DNA of 64,000 bases from Onthophagus taurus (Eukaryota > Arthropoda > Insecta > Coleoptera > Scarabaeidae): positions 4,841,001 to 4,905,000 of the forward strand of contig NC_091972.1 of the NCBI RefSeq assembly GCF_036711975.1. The letters are read 5' to 3'. This document shows positions 45,009 through 58,233 of this stretch, piece by piece; the first letter of the stretch is position 1; each line of letters starts with the position of its first letter. The position numbers and the translations under genes were made by a program. The notes under the pieces were generated by a model, which did no database searches, was not told the origin of the DNA, and saw only the letters and a program-made list of their open reading frames with translations.

Positions 45009-46142
45009 ATGTTAATTACGCTAACTTCTAAGACTACAAAGTCTACAATTTCAAAATTTCGTAACACTTGTAAATATTTTTGGAGTAAAAAACGGTGAGT
45101 AAACATTTTTTCTTATCATATTTTATTTATCATTCACCAATTCTTTCTAAAAATTAACAGTAATTTTGGAGAATATGCTCTTGTAGAGCCTGCATTTGTA
45201 ACAAAAATGAAACCTGTACCTATTACAATAAGAAAACCTGATTATTACAAATCAGGATCAACTATGATTACACCTGAAGAGCCTGAAATCAAAAATGCTA
45301 AACAAATCCAGCGTATGAGGGAAAGTTGTAAATTAGCTGCACAAATTTTAAATAAAATTGGAAAATTTATTCGAGTATTATATAACAAATAATTTTAAAA
45401 AAATAACATGTATTATCTAATTCATTTAAGTTTATAGGTGGGAATTACAACGGACGAGGTTGATTCATTTGCTCATAATTTAATAATTGCAAATAGAGCT
45501 TATCCTTCTCCTCTAAATTATAAACAATTTCCAAAATCGATTTGTACATCTGTTAATAATGTGGCTTGTCATGGTATACCAGATTGCAGACCCCTTTTGG
45601 ATGGAGATATCATTAATGTAGATGTAACAGTGTTTTTTAACGGTTATCATGGAGATTGTTCAAAAACTTTCTTAGTAGGAAATGTTGATCAATTTGGGAG
45701 AGACTTAGTTAAAGCTACCGAAACCTGTCTTTATCAAGGTATTTCCGTTTGCAAGCCAGGCGAAAGATTTTCAACAATTGGGCAATGTATTGAAAGGAAA
45801 GCATACCAATTTGGATATTCAGTTGTACCATGTTTTGTTGGTCATGGAATTGGGAAATATTTTCATGGTCCCCCAGATATTTGCCATTTTGGTAATACTT
45901 AAATTTTGAGTACATTAATTTTAATGTTCTGTTGGTTTCAAATTTTAGCTAATTACAATAATGAAACTATGGAACCAGGAATGACGTTTACTATTGAACC
46001 TGTTTTATCACAAGGCTCACAAGAAATTACTATTTTAGAAGATGGCTGGACTGCTATAACTACTGATGGTGCTAGAACTGCACAGTTTGAACATACCGTT
46101 TTAATTACTCAGACAGGAGTGGAAATTTTAACTGAAGAATAA
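45009..46142 (+). CDS. METAP1D: Mitochondrial methionine aminopeptidase 1D
   Basis: Four exons (45,009-45,094; 45,161-45,374; 45,438-45,891; 45,949-46,142), in phase, give 315 residues. A basic, Ser/Thr-rich N-terminus without acids ([20 protein letters not shown]) fits a mitochondrial presequence. The type I pita-bread fold is complete: [19 protein letters not shown] with the substrate His, [17 protein letters not shown] with two metal-binding Asp, [14 protein letters not shown] with the metal His, MTFTIEP and AQFEHTVL with the two metal Glu. It removes the initiator Met from mitochondrially made proteins. The short divergence from cytosolic MetAP1 (no zinc-finger N-terminus) supports the 1D type. 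An AATAAA overlaps the stop codon (46,138-46,143). Confidence 0.95.
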
Positions 46143-47718
46143 AATTATAATCTTTTAAAATGAGTAACTTATTTCAACCTATTTCACCTTATAAAGTACC
46201 ACTTTATCCAATAGTGGTATAAAGTTGCTTTATTCCACTAGTGGAATAATGAAAAATACAATCTTAAATCAATCACATCCTATTTATTATTTATATTAAT
46301 AGATATTTCATTCTTTGATTTGCCATATTTTACTTCCTTTCCATTAATAACAATTCCATTGGACAGTTGCTTCTTCAGCTTCCTCAAGATTTATTTCTTG
46401 GGAACATACATAATCACTTTCTTCCATTTTTCACCAACTTTACCTTTACAACTTTCACACTTTTACAAATGAAGTTGATAAACATATGAAAATAAATAGC
46501 AACAATTCAACATCTCCCAATGGTTTTTTAGTTAATTGCAATGATTTTTGATGTGACAGCTGCTGTCAGTCATTTTTTGATAACATCAGATGAAATTTTG
46601 ACGATTCTGATTCTAAATGAGTGTGATTTAGGATAAAACGTTGTATGCATGCGTGTTTTAGATGAATTTTTATTCATTATGCATTTATTATTTGTTTATT
46701 AATAAAATGCTGTCTAAAACACTTACACAATAAATAACTATTACATCTTTTGATTATGATGTGTATTTTAGGAGTGGTATTTGATTCATAAACACATTTT
46801 TTAGCAGAATTTGTATTAAACAACATATAAATAATTATTACAGAAAATATTTTCATTTTAGCTTTTATTCTTACTTCATTATAACTACACAAAATATTCA
46901 ATCATTTTATATAAGTAAATATGTAAATCTGTCTTAATAAAATGAATGTTATTTTACAATAGATTCATTAATAAGAGAGTGCAATAAGTGAAGACATAAA
47001 CTAAAAAGACAAAAAAAGAAACAGCGTTTGTGTAAATGACGCATCAGTCGATTATTAATATTTTTAAAATTGTTAAAGCGGAAATATACGTATTTGAATA
47101 TTTATACAGAGGCCGGTCATAGAAAGGAAATTAAAAGATATGCCCCTTGTTATACTAGAATATGTGTAATATATATACTGGGAATGTGCATATTTTAGTC
47201 TTTGTAAATGTCAAAAATTCACAAACACTTGTGCAAATTTCCTTCTTACAAGATTTTCAGTCTTTACATATCATCTCACAGCGGCACAAGAACGAAGTAC
47301 TCAATAAACATTTAAAAAAAAAAATAAATTAATAAAAGATGTACCTAAAAAACACACGAAATTATATTGTTAAACAAAAAATATACGTGCAATTTTAACG
47401 AATCAATTTCAATATGAATACACAATTTAGGTGTTCCTTCGTTAACAAGATAGATAAATTTAGTGATTTACAAAAAAGTTTCGTCGTTATCAAGAAGAAA
47501 TATAACAAATGTATCAATAAATAACGTTTTTTTTAAAACATAGATATATTATTATTTTATTGTATAAAGGAGATAAAAAAATAAGATTTCCAAACAATTA
47601 AAACGATTTCATTTTTCTTTTGTCATCTCCATTAAAAATACTGCCAATTTAAATTAATTTTTTCCTTTTTTCGCAAATAAATGTTGCAGCTATACAGTAA
47701 TCGCACTGTAAGCGGTTT
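46143..47718. other. AT-rich spacer between two convergent genes
   Basis: No coding exon recognised. A perfect palindrome, ATTCCACTAGTGGAAT, lies near 46,234-46,249. The rightmost part should be the 3' UTR of the DLGAP gene. Confidence 0.4.
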
Positions 47719-50700
47719 TCAGCTAGATTCAGGCACGTAAATCTCAATGTTTTGCCGGGATGATTTATTTTGTTGTTGTTCGCGCATTGCTTTTCGTTTC
47801 TCTTCAATCAACTTTTTCCTTTGGATTTCGCGGAGTTTCCTTTCTACTGTTACAGCACTTGAAGGTCTTGGTACTTTTACGACCTTTTTAGTTTCTTTAA
47901 CGTTTTTACCATTTGTTGAAACATTACTTGGAACTGGGCTTTCCTAATTAAAAAATTTTTTTTTATTAAGATTCACAAAAAAAATCGTTTAATTTTACCT
48001 CCCAATTATTTGCTTTTAATGTTTCGAGTTCGGCAAATAAATTATCGATTTGTATGACTTGTAACATGAGCATATCCCAAAAACCTTGGAGGTCTTCATT
48101 GGTAGTTGGAAAAGCTTCATCTGGTACCTATATAAAATATTTCATAATAAATAAATGTTTATTAATTAATAAATTTTCACCAACCTGTGTTACATTATTT
48201 CTACATAATCCTTTAAATTGTTGCATCTTTTGAGTAACTAAAAGCCTGGCTTTTCCAGATGCTGATCTTAAAAATCCTTTGGCATCTTCGCTTAAATCTG
48301 GAGATTCTAATTCCTCTTCAGCTTTTATTGCTAAAGCGAGTAAACGTTGGGATTCCTTTTCTATTATCATCATAAAGTAATGCCCATCTTTAACAGCTGT
48401 AACCATGACGACCGTTAATATTTATTTGACCAATTACATAACTCATTAAAATTAAAAAAGACAAGTGTATTTGCTACTATCTATTGTAGATAAGCACATT
48501 ATTTGATAAGATACTATTAATATATTAATTGGGTTGTTTTTAAATAACACGAGTTTAACTTACTGCTTTCACGCGTTTGATTGCGGGGCTTATTCCTATC
48601 ACAGACATCATTGCTCTTTTTACACGGAGTACTTTGTTTGAGTTCGTTGCGAAATCCGCAGTTCATCTCGTCCGCTGGATTACAATGGCCATTAACGGAT
48701 TCTTCCTCTTGGACTATATTAATTGAGGGGATTTTTTGCGGAGATGTGTTTTCACTGGTGCGTTTTTTCGTTACTGTTAAAGGCAATTGAGCTCGAAATT
48801 CAGGTCTTAAATGTCTTAATACAGGTAAAGTCGATTTTGATTTTGAATCTAAAAAAAAATAATAAATACAATTCCAAATATACTATAATCAATATTTAAT
48901 AAAATATTATCAGATTAACATTTTCTATTAAAATTAACAAAAACATTGATTATTTTATACATTGATTAAGGAAGTTTGGGAAAATAGAATTTTTTTGTAA
49001 TATTAAAGTATGATAGTTCCAATTTAATCAATAAGCAATTTCTATCCAACCTAAGTTATTAATGCAAGTGGTTAACTGAAGATCTGTTTTTTTTATCCAC
49101 ATCTAGTAAATCTAGTTAAGCTCCAACCTGTTGAATTAAACCATTCTTAGAGGGATTTGGCAGCGACATAGATGGAGAGAAGGAAGTCAGTGATCAATGA
49201 TTATCATTAGGTAGCGTTTGGAATTCACCTAACAACTGAAGTCATATGGGGTCAACACAATCATTTCAGGATCTTTTATCATTAACATTGTTTCTGCAAA
49301 AGTTAATTCTTGCGAAATCTTGATGCTATAATTTTTGAACTATAGCAATTTTGTACAGATGAAAATTGTCTTCATGAAGCTCCAATAGAGTTATCTCCAT
49401 TATTATTTTCGATATTTCCATCGCCGTTTTGTACGAACCCTGAAATGCGTTCCATATTGTTTATGACATTTCTCAATACTGAACTGGTCTCGCTTATCAT
49501 CATTTAATCATTCCATTCAATATCATCTCTGATCTTCCAACATTAGCTACCTCATCATTATCTAATGCATCCCACTATATTGTTCTTGAAAAATATAGCG
49601 TCATTGATACACTGAAGATATATAGATATGTAATAGATAATAAGATATGTAGTAGAGCCATTAATAATTTTCTTATGGCCTTTCCTGCATAACGTAAATT
49701 AGCTTTTCAAAAGCATTTTCTGATAGAATTTGATGAAGATGTGCTTTGTTAATCAATGTTAGTGGACAAGAGTTTCATTAAAAGTACTCCAAGTACTTGG
49801 TTGATCATTTGATATAATCACCATATTATTCTAAGAGACAAATTTTGAATGTTTTTTTTTTGCAATTAAAAGCTGTAAACACCAGCTTTAGTTGAGCTCA
49901 AAGTGTATTATCTATTCTTAGATTATTTGGTAAACCTCTGAATTAATCTTCAGGTTTTTATCTTGAACATTATTACCATTAAATCAATATTTGGTATATT
50001 TTGTAAATGATTAAAATTATTAACTAAAGTAAATTTTTCTTCTACAAACAAAAAATAGATCTTATGTGCCTGATATAAATAACAATCTTACCTGATATAT
50101 TACAAAAAAATACTATATTTATACTAATTCTTGACTTCTATAAAGAATTGAAGAATAGTTATAAAGAAAAACACATGATTTTTTTAAAATATGTTTTGAC
50201 AATTTGGTATGTTAACTTGTTCTGACACTGACATAGTTGGTTGCATGATATAGTATTATCTAATACATCCCACTATATTGTTCTTGAAAAATATCGCGTC
50301 ATTGAAACACTGAAGATATATTTCTACTGATTATAGTGCCTCATGTTGAATTTCTAATCCGTTGTAGTAGAGCCATTAATAATTTTCTTATGGCCTTTCC
50401 TGCATAACGTAAATTGGCTTTTCAAAAACATTTTCTGATAGAATTTGATGAAGATGTGCTTTGTTAATCAATGTTAGTGGACAAGAGTTTCATTAAAAGT
50501 ACTCCAAGTACTTGGTTGATCATTTGATATAATCACCATATTATTCTAAGAGACAAATTTTGAATGTTTTCTTTTTCAATTAAAAGCTGTAAACACCAGC
50601 TTTAGTTGAGCTCAAAGTGTATTATCTTTTCTTAGATTATTTGGTAATCCTCTGAATTAATCTTCAGGTTATTATCTTGAACATTATTATCATTAAATCA

Positions 50701-52992
50701 ATATTTGGTATATTTTGTAAATGATTAAAATCCTTAACTAAAGTAAATTTTTCTTCTACAAACAAAAAATAGATCTTATGTGCCTGATATAAATAACAAT
50801 CTTACCTGATATATTACAAAAAAATACTATATTTATACTAATTCTTGACTTCTATAAAGAATTGAAGAATAGTTATAAAGAAAAACACGATTTTTTTAAA
50901 TATGTTTTGACAATTTGGTATGTTAACTTGTTCTGACACTGACATAGTTGGTTGCATGATGTAATAGTAAATATTAATGAAATTGTAAAAAAAATCACAG
51001 TTCAATAAGTAGAAAAAATTTAAATGTTTTTGTTAAAATAATAATTTTTTTACTTACCACCATCAGAAGTATCATCATCATGACGAAAACCTTGCTCGTT
51101 CATCGACTTTGAGTGCTTTTCACTAGCAGCCTTACACCTGGCAATATGTTCAAGTTCATAGCTTTTATTTTTCTGCTTTTTCATAACAAAAAATCCTTGA
51201 GCGAGCGCCCCTGGTCCGTACAACCGCTCAACACGTTGCTGTATAAACGATTTGGAGTTATTATTTTCTTTATCGCAGCTCGAAACTATATTAGAACCCT
51301 TAAAACCATTGTTGGCGCATGTATCTACAGTATCGGACGAAGCGAGATTATAAGACATAGTTAAGCTATTTGATAATTGGTGATGATGGTATTCGTGTCT
51401 GTATGTGGTGGTGGATTGAGTGGTAATTGTAACGCCGTTTTCCGACATGTTGACGTCGGCGGTGTCGTGGTCCGAAATTGGCGGTAATGGGACGAGATTC
51501 GGTGGCGAAAGTAAATTGTTGCAAACGGTGTACGCGGTGGTCAAACCGTCGACATTGTGGCCGAACGGCCGATGTGGTGAGGCGTCCCTAGAACGGGCTA
51601 ACCTTTCAGGATCGTAGTTTGTCGTCGAGGAATAACCGTTCACTGTACACGCCAAACTCAGGTACGATGGTAATCGGTGTTCACCTCCACAACCAGTTGA
51701 TGCACGGGATGCTTTTATTGCTTCTGAACTTGAAGAATTGTGATCGAAATTTAAATCTAGAATAAATATTAAAAAAATTATTTTTAATTATATTTGTGAG
51801 TTAAAAGAAAAAACAGAAGTAAACTTGATAAGATTTCTAAAACTTTGTTAGCAAAGTGAGTAAGAAGATGCATGTGATTAAAATTAATAAATGGATGAAT
51901 TATGGAAAAGATCGAAAATCTTAGTTTATTTATGTCTTATTAAGATTATTATGTAATATGTATATCAAGTTGCAACAACTACTTCAAGTAATCTCAAAAA
52001 ACATAAATAAACGCAGAATATTATGAAATAAAGCGAAAATAAAATGTTGGGTGATTCATGGTTTATTTTTATGACACAACAAGAATTTAAAAAAAAAAAA
52101 AAATATGTTAGCTGTAAATTCCTAAAAAAAATCCAAGTGTAATAGGAAATAGCAGAAATGAAGTGCCGAGGGAGATGCTTTCAACATATAAAATCACCAT
52201 TCCAAGAAACAATATACCTTTAGTATCCGCGGAATTAATTGAAGCACCTACACGGTGCCCCTCCGTGTCTATATCATCCATAATAGCTACAGTTTCGCTT
52301 GGAGCAAGAACAACAGGGAGCACATCGTTAACTTGCACGCTTGGATAACGTTCGGTAGCAGTGGTAGCTGTAGTAGTAGTGGGTAACGTATTTTCCTTGC
52401 ACGGCGTAACAACAAATTTCTTCCTTACGACCGTTTTACTTTGCGCACCATCCTTCTTGGGCAGCGCGTTCGACGACGGTTGAACTGTAGCGGTTAAAAC
52501 ACCCCGCGGAGTGCTCTTTGGAGATGTCGGAATTTTCGCGACCCCCAGAAGTAAAACCGGGGACCGATCGTCCGGCAGGTCACTGAGGACGATACTGATT
52601 ATAAAGAGAAAAAAACGCCGCATGCACAAAACGAACACGAGGACAAACTAACTATTTTAATAAGAACAACGGTCCTCCGGACGAACAAATACGTAGCCAA
52701 CACTGCGTGCAACAATGCGTATAATGAGCGAATTGGTTGAATACACATAGACAAATAAAAATTAAGCGTAACAACAATCAAGCGTTTAAAAACAAATCAA
52801 AATATAAAAATAGAAAAAATGTTAGGGGTGCGGAAAAGAAAAAAAAATCTAATACTTAACATGATTTAGTTTAATCGAAGAAAAAACCACACGTAAAAAA
52901 AAAGAAAAAGAAAAACCACACATTTTTATTCACACATCGAACCTTCTCATCCATCTCGATATTAGACGATTCATTTTCTTCTTTTTTCCCAT
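47719..52992 (-). CDS. vlc: DLGAP / GKAP family scaffold protein (vulcan-like)
   Basis: The six exons 52,594-52,218; 51,756-51,058; 48,848-48,564; 48,396-48,185; 48,127-47,999; 47,943-47,719 join in phase. A 50-nt exon 52,992-52,943 (MGKKKKMNRLISRWMR) would supply a start in the right phase, but this is tentative; the total would be 658 residues. The first two thirds are low-complexity, with HRLPSYLSLACTVNGYS and YDPERLARSRDASPHRPFG. The C-terminal GKAP domain shows DGHYFMMIIEKESQRLLAL, GFLRSASGKARLLVTQKMQQ, FKGLCRNN, GFWDMLMLQV, LKANNWE and a basic helix (VERKLREIQRKKLIEEKRKA). DLGAPs link guanylate kinases (Dlg/PSD-95) to Shank under the membrane; the paralogue HURP/Mars acts on spindles. 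The protein ends IEIYVPESS, without the QTRL PDZ ligand of vertebrate members. True 5' exons may lie further upstream. Confidence 0.85.
49559..50960. repeat. Direct duplication of about 695 bp in a DLGAP intron
   Basis: Two near-identical copies, about 49,559-50,253 and 50,255-50,960, start ATCTAATGCATCCCACTATA / ATCTAATACATCCCACTATA and end CATAGTTGGTTGCATGAT. They differ by scattered substitutions and one replaced segment (near 49,617-49,650 against 50,313-50,365). There is no coding sense. Confidence 0.88.
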
Positions 52993-53960
52993 GTCAAAGG
53001 GATGATGCGTGAACAGAGATGGAATTTTTTCGCACCGGATACTTTCGAAACGGAGAAGAACGAGGACGACGATGTGCACCTATTCAAACCGAACCCCAGA
53101 ATTAGAACGAAGCTCCCCGTTCGGAACACGTCCTACGGCACGGTCGTTCTCTCTGTATAATACTATTAATAGACACCCTCACTATTTTCAACTAAATTCA
53201 CGATGCCGAACCGACGGTACCGAAATTTCAACCCGGTCGCCACTTCTTGTCCTCATTTTAACCGATTTAGCTTTAAGTTATTTGAACTAATTTGATTCAA
53301 TAAAGTTAGGTAATACAATTTGAACACAATTCACACAATAACAACTAAAATAAAATAATATAAATGAATTAAAACATTCATAAGCATGAAGTAATTATGG
53401 CCATCTAAATCATGCAATTACAACTATAAAGTTAAATTTTTGATTATGTCATTTTAATTTGGTTATAAATTTTGATTCTAATGTAGCGGATATCTTAAAT
53501 AAGTTAAGAGATGAAAAATGTACTTGAAAAAATTAGCAAAAAAAAAGCATTCAACTTCGAGAAACATTTGCAGATCCCAAAGAATTTCCCAGGAAGTTGT
53601 TAAAAGTTTCTAACGATTTTCTTGGGTTTCTAGGACTTTAACTTAAGGGAGTTCTCAGATAGTTTGTAAAGAGTTCCTTAGAAACTTAGGAATATGTTGA
53701 AAAATATATCATCAATGAGACGATGAAGCTTAACCCTACAAAAAAATATTACTACTTACAACTTATAAAGAATTTGGATATTTTATGAATAAAATAATGC
53801 AGACTAAGAGATTTTTTAAAGCGAAGCACCATATCGAATCAGTTGTACCAATCTTAACAAGGGCAGACTCTACTACATGAAGGAATATATAAGATCTTCA
53901 AGAATCGTAATTCTCGAACATTTCAACAATTAACAGTGATCATTGAGAATTATTTATTTA
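52993..53960. other. Probable 5' region of the DLGAP gene, then AT-rich spacer
   Basis: About 53,000-53,270 is GC-rich and on the minus strand would be 5' UTR or promoter, directly upstream of the tentative start at 52,992. Beyond 53,290 it is AT-rich without features. Confidence 0.35.
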
Positions 53961-53962
53961 TA

Positions 53963-55837
53963 CAGGGTGTCTCAGCGAAACCGGTCATTACACGTTTCTG
54001 GGGTTCTGGCGAAAATAAAAATTTGAGAATTCAGACTTAAGTATTATCAATTACGATCTCTTCGTCTAAAATATTTTCAGATTTCTTGCACTTCCGGTTA
54101 TGCCGGAAGTCGCCACCAACTTTATTTTTTTAAATGGAACATCCTGTATATTTTTACATATTTGGATTTGTCTGTTTTCAATAACTTTACTTTTTGCAAT
54201 TTGATTCGGTCGTTCTCGAGTTATTCGAATTTTTCTAGAGAAATCTGCTCCAGCAGACATTTGTTCAAAAAATCAGAAAACACTCAATTTTTGGGATATC
54301 AATTTAGTATTCAGAACATGCTTAAGCAACATGATGGAGTATGTTTTGGTGCCGAGAACTGCGGTCTAGAACGTTTGATCACTTTACTATGACACGTTAA
54401 CTTTTCAAAATTTGGAAGTACCATAACTTCATTTTTTTAAATGGCACCCCCCATATTTTATTTTTGAGTCGTCTTCGGTGTCTCATTCTACATCTTTTAT
54501 ATCCCATATGACCCACACCTAATATTAATAGTTTGGGAGATAATTAGGGTTTTTTGAAAAATGCACACATATATGGATATTTAGCCTAGTGTGCCATGTA
54601 AAACAAGCCTTCTCAATGAGTTCTTGTCAAAGACTCACTTGTTTACGTCGTTTTATGCATGTGAGCTAATAATTATCTGTTATGTCCCTTAATATTAGTA
54701 CTGAAACGAGTTAAAATCGATAACAATAACGAAAGTAATATTTACACAAATCAAGAAATTCTTAATTTATTTTTTTTGCATGAAAAGAGCGACAAAGTTC
54801 GTAGTATGATTCCTAGATCTTCTTTGGCAGCTCGAATTGAGGTGTTGGGACTGGGCTCGAAATAAGCCAAGATTCACCTCTTCCGTTGCATTATCTACTA
54901 CATTTTTTGGTCAGTTTAACACGTGATTAATTCGTCCAAAATGCAAAAAATTTGCTTCTATTCCTCTAAATTTACCTTTTGTCATCGGAGATAAATGTGG
55001 ATAATTTTCATTAAACATTCTGCAAGTTCTACTAAGAACTTTGTCGCACTTTTCATGCACAAAAATAAATTATTGATTTCTTCATTTGTATAAACATTAT
55101 TTACGTTATTAATATCCATTTTAACTGGTTTTAGACTCACAAGCATCAAACAACCTAAATTAGACGTTTATCAATAAGTCATTAAACATTTGTTTTCCAT
55201 GGCACACTAGGTTAATATCCATATGATATGAGCATTTTTCAAAAAACCCTAATTATTTCTCAAACTATTAATGTTAGGCATAGGACATATGGAATATAAA
55301 AGATGTAAAATGAGACGCCTAAGACGACTAAGTAATAAAATATGGGGGGTGCCATTTAAAAAAATGAAGTTATGGTGCTTCCAAATTTCGAAAAGTTAAC
55401 GTATCATAGTAAAGTGACCAAACGATCTAGACAGCCGTTCTCGGCACCAAAACATACTCCATCATGTTGTTTAGGCATGCTCTGAATCCTAAATTGATAT
55501 CTCAAAAATTGAGTGTTCTATGATTTTTTAAACAAATGTCCGCTGGAGGAAATTTTTCTAGAAAAATTCGAATAACTCGAGAATTGCTGGTTCAAATTGC
55601 AAAAAGTTATTTATAAACCTTCAAAACAGACAAATCCAAATATGTAAAAATATATAGGGTGTTCCATTTAAAAAAATAGAGTAGGTGGCGACTTCCGGTA
55701 TAACCGGAAGTGCTAGAAATCTGAAAATATTTTAGATGAAGAGAACGTAATTGATAATACTTAAGTCTGCATTCTCAAATTTTTTGTTTGGCTAGAACCC
55801 CAAAAACGTCTAATGACCGGTCTCGCTGAGACACCTG
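53963..55837. mobile_element. Giant foldback transposon with about 0.8-kb inverted arms
   Basis: The outer ends CAGGGTGTCTCAGCGAAACC and the complement CAGGTGTCTCAGCGAGACC are flanked by TA. The left arm (53,963 to about 54,808) is mirrored by the right arm (about 55,030 to 55,837), including TTCCGGTTATGCCGGAAG-type blocks, ATGATGGAGTATGTTTTGGTG, the chain AAAAAACCCTAATTA and even AGTTAAAAT...GCATGAAAAG near the centre. A relic transposase N-terminus is readable on the minus strand from about 55,120 (MDINNVNNVYTNEEINNLF; FNENYPHLSPMTKGKFRGIE; FEPSPNTSIRAAKEDLG). The same start is mirrored on the plus strand near 54,720. A third arm of this family sits at 1-240. Confidence 0.88.
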
Positions 55838-58233
55838 TATATACATGGAGGAAGCGATAGGACAAGTCCAATTAGGAGCTAAATCACAACTATACTATAC
55901 ATATGTAATTTAACAAAAGGCACTACGTTACGACGGTTGTACAAGAACCTATCTGGGTACAAAAGAGAGTATGGCGCTTCGAATAACACGTCTATAATTG
56001 TACTGCTCTTTCCATCCGCACTATTGGAGAATTCTTATAAGAACTAGTTCGAGCTGTTGGTGCGTAAAATAAGAAATCATATCATAACCCGCGAGGAGGA
56101 AGCAAGTCAATTTTTGAGAGAAGATATGGGGAGTCGCAGTAACCATTAACCAACCTGAACATAAAGCGAACATCACTAGATCATTTACACTGTTAAAGCA
56201 TGGGCATATGATAGTTTTGGCAGGCAGACAAATAATCTATATAATGATGACAGAATCGACAGGAAAGGTGTTTCAGAAACCTAATCTCATTAGTAAAAGA
56301 TTCGGACAAACGCATTACAAAGCCCATCATCCTATTAGCTCTAGCCACAACTTCATCAATGTGTTGACCAAAAAGTAATTTATTATCTAAAATGAAATTT
56401 GAAAAAATTATAAATGAGTTTTTCCAAAAATTTTCCCATTATTGGTAGAATAGATAGGACGATAGTTGTTTACAAGACATCAATCACCAGATTTAAAAAT
56501 AAGAGTAATTTTAGACTGTTTCTAAAAGAAAGAATTATGCACAAACTTGACATTTATCTGTCAAAAATGACAGCTTGAACTTTACACTTTTCATATCATG
56601 ATAGTGAAAAAACGTCAACTTTAAGAGATTCTTTATAACTAACAAAAACTTGAAGGTTGACAATTAAATGTTGAAATGTGAGAATTCTCTGCTGAATGCT
56701 TGCAATGGGATCTTCACAATAAACACAAATTTGACACTTAAATGTCAAAAAGTGACAAATTTAACATCAACAAATTTTAATTGGTTGAATTTTCTTCGTT
56801 ATTTTTATTACTTTAACCATAATTAATACTTAACGAGACTCTCATTCAGGTTAAAAATGATCTAATTGACCTATGTGTCATATATTATCTGTTATAGGTC
56901 CAAATAATAATCTTCTCGCGAGTCATACTAATAACAATAAATTATGATCATTATAGCAAACCCAATTAACTCATTATTCTCTTAATATTGTTATTAATAC
57001 GTTTCAGAGTTAAGGAATTTACAATTCGCATCATTACAATAAAGGAAAGCGGTAATTTATGATGAAAAACAGGGTCATCAGTCTCTAAAGAACCATCAAA
57101 TCAGTTCAATAAACGTCTCTAACCTAGTTTCCATCCTACTTAATCATTTATCCTTTTTTTTCATTGTAATTGTTGTTGCATACTAAAGTGTCACAATCTA
57201 ACAACTTTATTCTACATCATAATGCAAATTAAGCAATAAATAAGAAAAAATCGCCCACTCTTATATTGTTCGCCCATCTAAAAACGTAATGTCAAGTTCT
57301 CCATAAAAGCACGTGTCTCTATATAGCGGTTTTCAAACAGGATTGAATGGCGTGACTTGCTCCTTTCACACAATGGATGCCGGTTTTTCACGAATTTGTT
57401 CCTATTTCCACAATGACATTTTGAAAGATTCATTTCTGTTAAAGAAAATTGTTAAATATTCATGTGTGTATTTATGTTAAATAGGATGAAATCTTTATGA
57501 AACAAATCTTTTCTTAAAATCGCCCCAGAAAGTTATTCTAGAAGATGATGACAATATATTTTTTTCACCTTCGAACCTGACCTCGAAAAAAAAACATTAT
57601 TGAGCCGTAAAAATTAATTTAAGCGTAAACGCAAGAAATTCTTAAATACTAAAAAAAAGATTGAGGTTAAGTATTCCTGGAGCACCCGAAGAAAAAATCG
57701 ACTTCTCCCGTTTTTAATAAATGACATGTTGATAAAATCATCATGCAAAGATACGATTAATTATATAGCGTGAAATGCAAGCATACAACGTACAATATTT
57801 GTATGTACAATTTTTTTGAAGGTGCACACGTTCGGTTAACCTTTTTTTAGGGTACAAAAAAATTGGGTTATTTAGTCGGAATCTTTTACTCACCTTTAAT
57901 AGGGCGTGTTGTAACCTCGAAGATGAAATTATCGGCGTCAAATTTAAGGTGTATTACATGTGGAATTTCGTGAGCAGCTGAAGAGGGTGTGACGCGGATC
58001 GCGACCAAATCAAAATGCTGCACTTCGCAGCCTACACGTCAAAAAAACGGCAGACATATTCGATTTTGAAATGCGCCCAAGAGAACTTGACAGACTTCTC
58101 TCTTTGCTGAGTCGATAATAATGTAAATTCTGACAGCTTAATAGTTTTTGTTTGTACACATAGATGACGTTAGTTACCATCGCCATTACATCCATTTTTG
58201 TTAAATTTAAATCTTTGGTGTGTTTTATCGACG
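55838..58233. other. AT-rich intergenic DNA
   Basis: No coding exon recognised. TGACA/TGTCA words are frequent around 56,550-56,760. About 57,900-58,030 is somewhat GC-richer and precedes the VPS4-like gene, so it may contain its promoter. Confidence 0.35.

Noticed and set aside
48397-48406. ATG at 48,406 as a start of a short DLGAP form
   Set aside because: A phase-correct acceptor lies just downstream (48,397-48,398) and joins the preceding exon. A short isoform is possible but has no support here.
52595-52638. MFVLCMRRFFLFIISI as a signal peptide of the DLGAP protein
   Set aside because: The sequence is a polypyrimidine tract ending in CAG and looks like a splice acceptor. DLGAP proteins are cytoplasmic.
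54066-54392. Open frames in the arms of the foldback element
   Set aside because: They are mirrored non-coding TIR sequence, present in inverted form on the other arm and at the window start.
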